Program-made: the position numbers and the translations under genes
Notes under the pieces: model-generated
Database searches by the model: none
Seen by the model: the letters and a program-made list of their open reading frames with translations, nothing else
What the model was told of the DNA's origin: nothing
In this document: positions 23,480-36,600 of the stretch, piece after piece
Numbering within the stretch: position 1 is the first letter of the stretch
How the letters are laid out: each line of letters begins with the position of its first letter
From: Ryuthela nishihirai
Taxonomy: Eukaryota > Arthropoda > Arachnida > Araneae > Heptathelidae
DNA: 64,000 nucleotides
NCBI GenBank assembly: GCA_038380435.1
Contig: JAWZYU010000034.1
Coordinates: 20,811,404 to 20,875,403 of the forward strand
Direction of reading: 5' to 3'

Positions 23480-24456
23480 CCCAACCCAACCCAGCATCTG
23501 TTCCTCTTACAATGAAAACAAGAATGGTGGTATGAGATTAGGCTACTGTTACATGTTTTCTCCCACTTGGCAATCAGTATTGCCAGCCACAAAAAGTAAA
23601 ACATCTAGTATCTTCCCATATGCCTGGAGGTGTTAATATAGGAAGATCTTAATAGGAGTCAAAATGATCAATACATAAAAATGTGACATGCTAGACATTT
23701 TTTAAGACCAGATCTGAAATCAGCACCTGAAAAACAGTTAAAGGCAGCTATAATTGTTCATGTTATAAAAACCTTGTAAACCAGTGTAATTAGTTAAGAT
23801 GTCAGAAATATACTAACGTAAGATGCTCAATTAAAAGGACCTTCTTGCTCAGAAATTAATTAAAAATAACTTAAAATTCTCTGTCAAAAATAATTTCAAG
23901 TTATTTTTAATGTAAGGTATTGTAGTGGAGGGCCAGTAAGAATCAAGACTAAAGAAGATATCCAGTTAAGAAACTGAAGGATAAGACAATTTTGTAAATT
24001 TCCTTGTTTTAGTGACCAGTAGTATTAGGTAAATAAATAAATATTAGTAAAATCAGATAATGATAAACACATTTAATAACTCACATCAGGCATATAATGC
24101 ATGCTTGAAAAGTGGAAAGGTGGTAACTCTGCCCATATTTAACTATAAACATATTTGTCAGCAGATAACACTTTAGAGCAAGTTTTATCAAATAAATACA
24201 CAATTGAGAGTTAGAACATTTTCTATAAGACCTGGAGAATTTATGACAAACCCTGGAGCCTGAAGATGGCATATTCAAACCCAAAGAGATTTACTCTAAG
24301 TAGTACCTCCAAGCAACATGCATTTTAATTTTTGTATTTTTAATTTGTCATAAAGCATGTTAATTAGGAAATGTATAGTTGATTGCACTCTTTATGCAGC
24401 TTATCAATTTCTTATGATTTATTTTATAACAGTCTGTTTTTTCTGTCAAAGCAAGG
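23480..24456. other. Upstream region of the MEIOB gene; no element identified
   Basis: AT-rich sequence without recognisable repeats. It should contain the 5' UTR and/or promoter of the gene that starts at 24457, but I cannot identify a core promoter. An AG at 24431-24432 after TTTTATAAC and another ending at 24451 could be acceptors of a 5' UTR intron. Confidence 0.4.
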
Positions 24457-24616
24457 ATGGCTTGGTCATCTACTGGATTTGGATTTAATTGTTCTACAAA
24501 TAATGACACAGAACAAACAGTATCTTTAAACCAGCTGTCTTCAGACTTGTCACAAACTATCATACTTGGTGTAGTTATAGCTAAACAAGATCCAAGAGGA
24601 ATCCCTAGCAAGAAAC
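24457..24616 (+). CDS. MEIOB: MEIOB coding exon 1
   Basis: Encodes residues 1-53 and the first base of the next codon: MAWSSTGFGF, a polar Asn/Ser/Thr stretch, then the first beta strand of OB1 (IILGVVIAKQDPRG). Donor AAC/GTAAGT at 24617. The following intron is 685 bp. The frame stays open into the intron, but the splice fits the family. Confidence 0.9.
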
Positions 24617-27600
24617 GTAAGTATTTTTTATACTTTAGATATAAAATTAATTATTATATAAGTAACAAATTTGATGTACTTCCATTTGAAGGTTACATAC
24701 ATTCAAAATCAGTAGATTTTATTGTAAAGATGTTATTATTCATGTTGCATAGCATTACACAAATAACTACTGGAGTTTTTAGTCATAATTTAATATGATT
24801 GTCTTTGCTATGCTTGATAGTATATAGTTGTCTTAATTTTTATGAAAAAATGTGTATCCTGAAATGGCAAATGTATCGCCTCCCTACATCTGGAAGCTTA
24901 GGCTTTTAGAATGATTTGCCAAAGATAAATAATTTGTCACTTGGGTGTTTGTAGCAAGCAGCCATATGCTTTTGAGGAATATAACATAGAAAGTTTGAAG
25001 AAAACGGTTTTGTTTTTGCTTACACGAAATTTTTACTTTTTATCCCTCAATCCCTCTTCACCATTCTTTCTCAAATAAAAAATGCTTACTATCTGGTAAA
25101 ATTCTCTGTTGTGCTGTTTGTGCATGCTTTCAAAACTTTGTCAGCCAGGCTATAAAGCTAATGAGATATTATGTGCACTGTAATTAATTTGATAATTGTC
25201 CATAAATATTTTTTACATGTAGTTTAACATACATATGTGTAAATTAAGTATATTTCTGTCAACTGCAGCATTTAAAACAAAAATATTTTGTTTTGTTCTA
25301 GAGCTTGGTACAGAGCGGTATGTTCTGAATTTTACCATTCGAGATTCACCGAATGATGCAATAAATGCAGCATGCTGGGGTGAAGAGGCTGTTATCAAAA
25401 ATATGAATGAAAGTTTTATGATTGGAGATGTAGGTATGGTGAAGAAAATTTTTCTATTAAATTTTGAAGCATAAGAAGAGAATGGCAATTTTCTAGTACA
25501 ATATACAAAGCACTAAAATCAAGTACTTATTCCTTTAAATAATAATTAGATAATAAAATATGTTTTTATTTTATAATTATAACATCTTAATGTTTTGGAA
25601 TATTTAGTCTTTGCATTTGTATGCAAATAATGCCCTGTTAACTGGAGTGATGTCTGAAAAATTGCTTTTAAGGAAAAGCTATAATAATCCATTCCAAAGT
25701 ATTGAACTTAATTTAACTAGTGAGAACTAAATTGTTAATTTCATTTGAATTACTCCATTTTCCAGACCATAAGGCACATTATTTTCTGAAAAAAGTCTCC
25801 TGAAATTGACCTGAGTATGGTTTGAAGGCCCTCCAATTGTAAAGTTGTTTATACCACTTTGTAAGACCCAGTTAGATCAGGCAATCAGTGACATCAATTG
25901 AAGATAATGGGTTGGGTTGGGTTGTTTTACCTCTGAGTGGCACTTTTTTGCACACCATGGTCTAAATGGCTAGGTCACATGGACCCCGAAGGCTCAGAGA
26001 AGGTTGGGGGAGGGGACCCACTGGAACAGCTGTTGGGAGACAGATGGTAACCTCCCATCAAGGCCGTCAAGCGTGTTCTTTAACGTGCACAGGGTATGGC
26101 TCTTTTGCACACAGGGCCACAGCTTAACGTCCCATCCGACAGACGACGGCCTTTCCAAGCCCATCAGTGTCCCCTACTGACCATGGGCAGGGTGCACAGT
26201 TTTGCGGAGATAAATCTCAATACTGGCCCAGCTGGGACTTGAACCAGGGAACTACAGATTACAAGCCTAGCATGCTTCTGAGTCATCCCTGTCCCAAAAA
26301 TAATGGCAGTTTGTGTCATAACACCAGTGATGACTAGTGTGTGATGGACATTTTGGGGTTCCATGACTAAATCTTTGTAAATAAATAAATACCCCCTCAA
26401 GCAGCTGCTTGCCACAGAGGTCTGACAGGAGCCTGTCAGTTTATATGCCAAAGTAAAAGATCTGAGAGGATGACAGGACCTCAGCAGAAAAACGACACAT
26501 ACATCCATGCCTTACCCGGGGCTCGAACCCAGGTCCCTTAGCTGGATTTAAAATATTAACTATGGAATGATATGTTTTTCCTAAACATTTCCCTCCATCA
26601 ATCAGCAGACACTTTTACGTCGATTTTAGTTTTTGAGAAAAAATTGTCTTGAGCCGGGTGGGATACGAACCCACGACCTCCTGATAACATGTCAGGTGCT
26701 CTGGACCACTGAGCTACCGGCCGCCGATCAAGATTTCCTCTAACTAGCGCTATGAACATTCCTTCTATGTTTCCCATTGGCGCTTTTTGCCGACAATATT
26801 TCCAGCCACAAGCGGCACTTATATTGTCCAATAGATGAAAGCATATACGATAAGTATGCAGATATAATTAATTAATGAAATGACTTCATTAATGAAATAA
26901 CTCATCAGAGTTAACTCGACAGATATTCAAATCAATCAGCAGACACTTTTACGTCGATTTTAGTTTTTGAGGAAAAATTGTCTGTCAAAAACTAAAATCG
27001 ACGTAAAAGTGTCTGCTGATTGATTTGAATATCTGTCGAGTTAACTCTGATGAGTTATTTCATTAATGAAGTCATTTCATTAATTAATTATTTCCCTCCA
27101 TATTAAATATACAGATATCTGTAGATATAGATTTAACAAATATTCTTGTGAAAAATAATTATTGCTGACACAACGGGAATTGAACCCGCAACTCTCCAGT
27201 TACATTTTCCAGGTTTAATTCCCGCCACATCAGCAATAATCTTAGGTAATCTGTATATTTAATATGGATGATTTTTCATAAATAACTCTAAAGCATGAAG
27301 TGACTCCATTATTAACATCTGAATCATCAGCAACAAATGGAAAATAAGTTGCCTCTCCTGAAATATAGATGGCATAATTACCACATTCAGTGAAGAAAGA
27401 TTTATATGTCACATCATAGAATTAAAGTATTGTTTGATGCGTGATTTAATGGTAGAGTGCTCAGGAATGTATCTGGAGAGTTCCAGGTTCAATTTTCACC
27501 ACATCAGCAATAATTTTTTTCACACGAATATTTGCTAAATATTTCCTTTTAAAGTTTTGATGCTTTATATAGTTTGGAAAATGGGATAGAGATATCCCCC

Positions 27601-30600
27601 AACTTACACAATAGTTGCATTCCCAAGAATGGTAGAAAAACTGAAAATCACATTACTTGGACTTTTCTTTTCCTGATAGCAATAATGTTATAAATGGAGG
27701 TAGTTTACTCAAACATTTAGTTATAGTTTCAATTTTATATATGAAATTATCTCATTTCTAATTTTTACTGTTTTAATTATAATATCATTGGGTATCCTTT
27801 AATATTTTAATTCATAATTTGTGTGAAATTTTTATTTGTGTTCAGTAATTTTTTTTTCACTGTCTTAAATTTTCATTAAAAAGTGCATAATTTGCTTAAC
27901 CTTAATACCATTAATTTATTTTAGTCATTTATGAATCTTAATTTTTTTATGTTGAACAAATAATTTTAATGTTTTTAAGTTTTGACTGAAAAATTAATGA
28001 GTTGGGGAGGGCGAGCAGTGGTTGACCATCAGTATTTGTTCAATTTTATATATTTTATTTATTTGTTTATGTTAATGTTATATGATATGAAATCATGTTA
28101 ACATGAAATTTGCACAAATCAAAATCATGTAACTCAGTATATCTGTATTTTATCTGGATTGTCTTTTCAGCAATATTGTGGACTCGCAGATCAATACTTA
28201 GAGCAGTGCTTTTGCAATAACCATGTGTAACCAGTTTTTGCAGATTTCATGTTCCATCATGATGACCAAAAAAAAAAGTTATTAGTTTAAAATACTGTTT
28301 TTTAACCAGAAAAATATTTTGCAGACTGTTTTTAATAAACTGAAATGAAAAAACTGAGAACAAATACAAAAAAAAGAAAATATCGAATATCAGAGGCTTC
28401 ATAAACCATATGTTCCCACTGTCCCCTTAAGACCAGCTACATATAAACAGAGTGTCCATATTCCTCATAACTATGTTTTTGTATGTGAAGGAATACTTTT
28501 TTTTTTGTTCAACAACTACACTCCTCATAAAAAAATTTGAACCACCCAAAAGGAACATCCTACATATGATACAAAGTAACATATGCTAAAATGTAGTTGT
28601 GTAACAAATGATCACATTTTCAGTCTATTTAATGAAGTGGATATATGGATATTAATGTAATATCAATAGGAGGTATGACCACCTTTTACAGCAATACAAC
28701 CACTTATATGGTTAGGATTTGGGTTGGGTTGGGTTGTTTTACCTCTGAGTGGCACTTTTTTGCACACCATGGGCTAAATGGCCAGGTCACATGGACCCCG
28801 AAGGCTCAGAGAAGGTTGGGGGAGGGGACCCACTGAAACAGCTGTTTGGTGACAGATGGTAGCCTCCCATCAAGGCCATCCAGTGTATTCTTTAATGTGC
28901 ACAGGGTATGGCTCTCCCACACATGGAACCACGGCTTAACGTCCCATCCGATGGACGGTGGCCTTTCCAAGCCCATCGGTGTCCCCTACTGACCATGGGC
29001 AGGGTGGGGAATTTTGTGGAAATAAATCTCAATGCTGACCCAGCTGGGACTCGAACCTTGGAACTACAGATTACGAGCCTGGTGCGCTACCGAGTGAGCC
29101 ACCCCCGCCCCTATGGTTAGGAAGTGAGCCAAAAAGTTTCTTAATAATATGCTGGTCTAGATTCTCCAGATTTTTTGCATGCACACTGAAAGATCTCTCA
29201 TGTTATTTGCTGGAATCAATTCTGTTCTTGGACATCATTTCATGATGCTCCAGATGTGCTCAATCGATCAAGTTGGTCATGGTAGCACAAGAACGGCTTA
29301 CAGACACTGTTGAGACATGCAGTATGTAATCTGGTATCATACTGGATTGTGGCATTTCTCATGCTCTGCAGTGAATGGTATGTATCTATCCTTCGGCAGT
29401 TAAATTGCCCTCAATTACTATGAGAGATGACCAGCTGTCATAAAAGATGATAAACTCTACACCAGGATCCCAACAGTGGGTACTGTATAGCTCTCAATGA
29501 TACATGGCATGGAAACATTTCCACTAGTACATTGCCATATGTGAATACAGCCATCATTCTGTCCCAGACAGACATGATCCTTATCGGACGATATATTGCC
29601 ATCCATCATGCCACTCAGCTCATTTGTTACATCACTGCAATCCAGCATGCCTGTGGTTTTGAGTGCGCATTATGCAGAGTTCTCCCCTGGTTACATAACA
29701 TCCAAATCGGTTACATAAGTCAAATCCTCTCTTGTAGACTCCATTATAATATTTTTGAGTTGCTCAAAGGTTTATGTTAGATACAGAGCAGGTAGGTACA
29801 GAGAGGATAGGTAACTCATGCTGTTAGGTTAACCAGTAATCACCAAAGATTCCCATACAGCAGTGCATCAAATGGTTCAATAAGGAAACCATATCACATG
29901 ACATTTTAAAATAACACAATTGGTTATAGTTTCAATTTCAAGCTCCAGAATATAAGATCAATTATAGTTCCATTTTTCAAACCCCAATGGAATGCATAAA
30001 TATGCATTTAATTTTTGAAATATCACAGAAATTTTAGGCTGATTCTATCACTGACATTAATATTTTTCTTGTATCAAATAACATGTACATGCATGCTTAT
30101 ATGCACATACAAGAACATAAATACATATGGTGCATTGCCCCACTAGTGCTCTAATATTAATAACTGATCAATATTAGAGCATTAGCTTATTGTTATGAAA
30201 TTCTTACTGTATGTATATTATTTTTCATTTCTCAAGATCAGATCAATATACCACACTGATCTGGCAACCCTTCTTTTCCATTTCCTTCCAGAAGAGAATA
30301 TCTCTTTCAAAAGGTAATGGTGCGCATCATAAACTGGTGAGGTCAAACTTTAGGTACTAATCCTGGCTAATTCTGCACATCATCACCAGGATTGGTACAG
30401 AGCTCTCCTTTCAGTGTATGCCTACCTACCATTTTCTGGCCTTGTGTGGCAAAAATATATAAATTCTTTTCAAAACATTAGGATTAACAGCATAGATTGT
30501 TTGTGGCATATTGTAAGTTATTGCATATTATATGCATTATATTATTTATTAGTTTTGATACTTTAGATTTCTTCATGAAAAACAAATTTATTCATAATTT

Positions 30601-33600
30601 TTTTAAAAAGAAAATGCAACTAAGAAATAGGAGTAATTGTACTAGCAATGCTACTAAAGTGAGATCTAATAAAACCAAATGTAGCATTACTATGCCAACT
30701 CTTTTAGTTATTTCTATTATATTTAGTGTAGTAATCTTCAATACTTGCAAATAGTTTGGTGTATAGAAATGATATTGATAATTTTTTAGAGAAAGAGATA
30801 TAAATCTATTTATCATTAGAATCAAATTAAAATTGCAATGAAGGATATCTTAGGATGACAAACTATGAAACTTTATCTTTAGCATAATTCTGATTGTTAT
30901 TTAGTATTTTTCTCATAATTTTTATGTACTTATTAGAAACATTGCAACTTAAACTGTAATTTTTAACAATGATGTTTTTGAAGTTATTTATTAACATTTA
31001 TTATCATTATGTAAAATTTCTAGTGAAAATAAAAAATGCTCAAATTATGGAAAGGCTAGTTGATTCAGCAGATGAAAAATTCAGACCTTTAGTAAACAGG
31101 CAAGTTATAAATCATATTTATATTACTTTTGTTTTGTTGTATCATAATTTTTTTTAAGTCAAACTTTCTATCATGGGCATAACATGAAATGTTTGTTTTT
31201 GTCATATGTTGGAAACAATATTGTTCAATTGTCACCAATGCATAATTTATCCTAATTTTCAAATCCCAAATGCATTGTCACTGGTAATTTAATCACTTTT
31301 AAGATCCTTTTTAGGCTAAAAGTCTGATAATTCATAACTTTTTAAGATAAAGTAATTCTCTTTTCACTAATAAATCAGCGCTTTGAAGTCGATTCAAATT
31401 TTAGAGTAAAAATTGTCTTGAGCTGGGTGGGATATGAACCCACAACCTCCTGATAACATGTCAGGTGCTCTGGACCACTGAGCTACCAGCTGCCGATTAA
31501 GATATCCTCTAATTGACATTATGAACATTTCTATTATGTCAGATATAGGCGCTATTCAGGCAATCTAACCACAAGCGGCTTTCTATTTGCCATATAGATG
31601 GAAAGAATGTCTTACAAGTATGCTAATGATAAACAATGAAATGAATCGACATATTCAATATCTACTAATAAATCAGCACTTTGAAGTTAATTCAAATTTT
31701 AGAGGAAAAATTGTCTTGAGCCGGGTGGAATACAAACCTACAATCTCCTGATAACATGTTAGGTGCTCTGGACCACTGAGCTACCGGCCGCTGAATCCTC
31801 TAAAATTTGAATCGACTTCAAAGTGCTGATTTATTAGTAGGTATTGAATATGTCGAGTTTATTTCATTGTTTATTCTCTTTACATGGAGGGAGGACTGAA
31901 AGCATCTGCAAGGCACATGTGAAGGTCATGAAATGGTATAAATAACACCTGATACTAAGCTCTGTTAATCAGTGTTATTCTTGTTCTTCAGATGGGAAAG
32001 GCAGCTGACTTAAGTGAGTTTGACAAAGGCCAAATTATAATGGCCAGATGACTGGGTCAGAGCATTTCTGAGAGAGCAAGGCTTGTGGGGTGCTCATGGT
32101 CAGCCATGGCTAATACCTTCAAAAAGTGGTCGAAGGAGGGAAAAAACCATGAACCGCGGCAAGGTGTGGGCCGACCATGGCTCATCAATGCTGGAGGTGA
32201 GTGCAGGCTATCCCATATGATATGAGCCAAAAGAATGGATACTGTTGTGTAACTCATCCATAATTTGAATGCTGGTGATGGGAGTAATGTGTCACACAAC
32301 ACACAATACATCTAACCCTGGGGCTGTCTAGCCACAGGCCACTCTGAGTGCCCGTGCTAACCTCGGTTCACCATCGAAAGCACCTACAATAGGCATGTGA
32401 GCATCAAAACTGGACTTTGAATGATTGGAAGAAGGTCGTCTGGTCCGATGAATCCTGTTTCCTGTTGCACCATGTGGATGGCCGGGTATGTGTACATCAT
32501 TTACCTGGGGAAGTGTTGGCACCAGGATGCATGTGGGATCAAAACAAGCTGGTGGAGGAAGTGTAATGCTTTGGGCAATGCTCTGCTGGGAAACCCTGGG
32601 TCCAGTCATTCATGTGCAGGAAACTATGACATCTACCACCTACCTAAGCATCATTGCAGATCAGGTACATCTTTTCATGGCAACAGTATTCCCCTCTAGT
32701 AAGTGCCATCTTTCAGCAGGATAATAATGCACCATGCCACACTGTGCTGATTATTCGAGAATGGTTCAGGGAACAAGAGGAAGACTTCCAGGTATTGCCG
32801 GACTCCAAATTCCCCAGAGATCAATCCAATCGAGCATCTGTGGTTTGTGTTGGAACAGTTTTGTGTGGCATATCCGATCTGCGGTGGCTCAACCACGTAA
32901 CTTACAAGAGTTAAAGGATCTGCTGGTAAGGTTAAAAATGTTAAAGTTAGAGCTGTTTTGGTGGTACGTGGAGGACCAACATCATATTAGGCAGGTGGAC
33001 ATAGTGATTTCGCTCTTTGGTGTATGCTTAGAGGTATAAAATGAAATGCAGTGTAACACTTATTACAAACACCGTGACATACATAAGTACACATGGGTTT
33101 CACCTGATGGGCTGCATAAGAATATGATTGATTATATATTAATTAACAGCAAATGGGCTAGTTCTGTTAGGAATACCAGGTGATATAGGGGAGCTTAAAT
33201 TGGATCTGACCATTACCTTGTTAAAAGTGTCTTGCAACTTAAACTTAAAAAGTTTTGTGCTAGGGTTAAAATATTTACTTTTAATACTGAAGCTCTGAAA
33301 GACTCAGTTATAGCCAAAGCTTACCATGATAGGTTACTTAATCATTATGACAGTCATAGTATGCTTAATACTGAAGTTGAGGAAGAATGAGAACATTTTA
33401 AACAGGCTTTTTTGGACACTAACAATACTCTTTTAGGAAAAAAGGAGCAGAGGAGGCAGAATTATCTGAGTGATAAGGCACTTGAGCTTATTTCGCAAAG
33501 AAAGAACTGTAGGAATGTCCTTAATTGTTCTGTTAGGTTCTGTTAATTGTATATTAATGTTCTATTAGGACCCTACTAGTCCTAATAGAAAGCATTACAG

Positions 33601-36600
33601 AGAACTTAATAAACATGTAAAAGGTCAGTTAGCTGCTGATAAGAATCTTTGGTTTGATGGCTTGGCTGACAAAGCCAAGGAAGCAGTTAGACAGCACAAC
33701 AGCAGAGAGCTGTACCAGATAGTTAATGTTTTGTGTGGTAGAAAACGGACAGGTATACAAGGATTGAAGGATGAACAAGCTAAGGTTATAGAAGGTGAGG
33801 ATTCTGTCGTGACTAGGTGGGCTGAGCATTTCAGTGATGTTCTAAACAATGTGGTTAGCTTTACTCCCATTGTTTGCAACGATGATAGATGCATTGGTGG
33901 CTTTAATGTTGGCCCTATAACACAATCTGAAGTTATTTTGGCTATTTCTAAACTTAACCTTCATAAATCCCCAGGGGTAGATGAAATTACTATGGAAATG
34001 CTTAGAGCTGGAAATGTTTCGGTTACCACTTGGATGACTGAAATTCTGAATATCTTTTGTGATAAAAGCAATGGTTCCTAAGGATTTTACCAGAGCTATT
34101 GTTCTCCCTATTTCCAAAAAAGGTGATCGCAGTTCTTGTGATAACTTTAGGGGGTATCAGCCAACTCTTTGTTCCAGGTAAATGGTTCTTTGCATGATTG
34201 TGCTTAATATAATTAAGAATCTGGTTGACAGTCAATTGCGTAATGAGCAATGTGGATTCAGAAGTGGTAGGGGATGTGTGGATCAGATAATTTCACTTAG
34301 GCAGATTCTTGAGAAATGTTTAGAGTTTCAGAAACCTTTGGTTGCTAGCTTTGTTGATTTCAAAAAGGCTTTCGACTCTGTTGATCATCATAATTTGTGG
34401 TAAATGTTAAATTATGGTTGATTGTGAGATCACATGGTATACCAGACAAGTTAGTTAACATAATGAAAGCTCTCTATAATAACACTGAGTCATGTGTGAG
34501 AGTTGGTAAGGATTGTAGCAATTAGTTTAGCATTTCTTCTGGTGTTCGACAAGGGTGCATTTTGTCTCCTTTTCTCTTTAGCTTGGTTATTGATTATGTT
34601 ATGCGAAATTCACTGCAAGGGAAAGATTTTGGCCTTAAATGGACTGGAGATACGAAAATTTCTGATTTAGATTATGCTGATGATTTAGCCCTTTTGGCAA
34701 ATGATGTTGATGAGATGAACTCTTTCATTCGAGCTGTTGATGAAACTGGTAGTAGAGTAGGTTTGGTTATAAACAGAAAGAAAACTAAAGTGATGAAAAT
34801 TGGTCAAGCAGGCTGTGATTCAGTTAATCTGAATGGTTGCAGTCTTGAGCAGGTGTCACAGTTTAATTATCTTGGGAGCTATGTAACAGATAATGGTGAT
34901 GTGTGGTGTGAGATTAACAGACGAATAGGGATTGCTGTTGGGACTTTTAAGAATCTATGGAGAGTGTGGAGAAATAGGCATATACACCTAAAAACTAAAA
35001 TTAGACTGTATAATAGTTTGGTTCTTTCTAGGGTTAGTTATGGTAGTGAAACTTGGACGCTGTGTAAACAAGATAATATGAAACTAGATGCTTTTGATTC
35101 TAGATGCTTATGCAGTATCTTGGGCATTAGGTGGTTCAACTTTGTAACTAATGATGAGGTTAGGCAAAGGAGTTTGTAACCTCCTTTAAGCAGCATATTG
35201 TGCAGAGGGAGACTCAGTTGGTTTGGCCATGTTGCCCGTATGAATGATTATAGATTGGTGAATAGGGTTATGAACAGTATGCCTAAAGGCCTCAGAAAGA
35301 AGGGGAGACCTAGGATGCAGTGGGCAGACAATGTTAAACAGGACCTTATTAGAATTGGTGTGCAGTGGCCAGATGCAGCAGATGTAGCTCAGGACAGACT
35401 TGCTTGGAGAACTAAATTGCATGGTCTGGTTGGACTTCCGTAGCCCATGGCTGCTTGAGGATGATGATGATGATTGAACTCAATCCTTATCATGACAGTG
35501 ATAAAAATTCAAAGTTCAGATGGCACATATGATCATTCAGATGCATCTAAAATTATTTTATGTGAATAGTTTATCCTTAAAATAATTTAAAAAGAAATTA
35601 GAGAGAGAGAGAGAAAATAGAATAAAACAGAACAATAGGAATAAATAGGTCCGATTTAAAATTTTTTAAAACCAGTTTGTGAAAAAACAGTTCACTTATA
35701 CTGAAGCTTTTCTGTAAGTATAGGTTTCAAAATTTGTAAAAATATTTCTTGTAAAGGAATTTTTTTTAAATTTTCATGAAAGGTTAAACCATAGATACCT
35801 ATAATTTTAATATATTTAGTCACATAAGGAAATATTTTAAGAAAATTTTAAGTTGTAATTAAATTTTGAAAATAAGTGAATTTTTCCAAATATGAAGGAC
35901 ACGAATCCTATACTTTTGTAGCTCATTCTGGTTTCTCACATTATACAAATATTTATACAAAGATTAGCACATAGCATAATAATCTGCATTCAATATACCA
36001 ATTGAGCTTTTATAGCCTGAATTCAGATTTATTATATAAAATAAAATCATTTTATTTTTATGTTTTTACATTGATGTTTTTCTTTGTTTTTGTTTAGCCA
36101 ATATCAATTAAATATCAGTGCACTTTACAGTGAAGTGACACGTTTTGATGAGTGCAGGATGAAATATTCCAGTCTTTTGCATTATCCTCTCCATTCTCCA
36201 TCTAATTTCTTGACTTTGGCTGATGTCATTTACAACTGTCAAAATGTTGATGGTATGGCTGTAAACCTTCTTGTTGCTATCAGAGATGTAAGTATAAATC
36301 TGCTCTGAGCTTCATTAGAAACAAATGATCACATATGACACTGTTTTCTACTCTTATAGTTTCTGGTTTTGATAATCCTTTTTTTTTCTCAGATTGGAAA
36401 ATTGCAAGATATTACAACTAAGAATGGGAAAAGTGTGAAAAAACTACAACTGAAAGTATTTGATCAAACCCATCCTCTTTTCACCATTTTAATGTATGTA
36501 TATTGTTAGTATTTATTTTCCATTTTTATTAAAAGTGAATATAGGTTAAAAATAGCAAATCTTTTCATGTATTATTAATGTAAACTGAATAATAAAAAGT

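Noticed and set aside
26640..26730. A genuine tRNA-Thr gene
   Set aside because: The cloverleaf is close to tRNA-Thr but position 33 is not T, the acceptor stem is imperfect, and at least eight copies share the same flanks, so it is a SINE head.
33045..35477. A functional reverse transcriptase gene
   Set aside because: YADD and the other core motifs survive, but stops and frameshifts split the frame many times.
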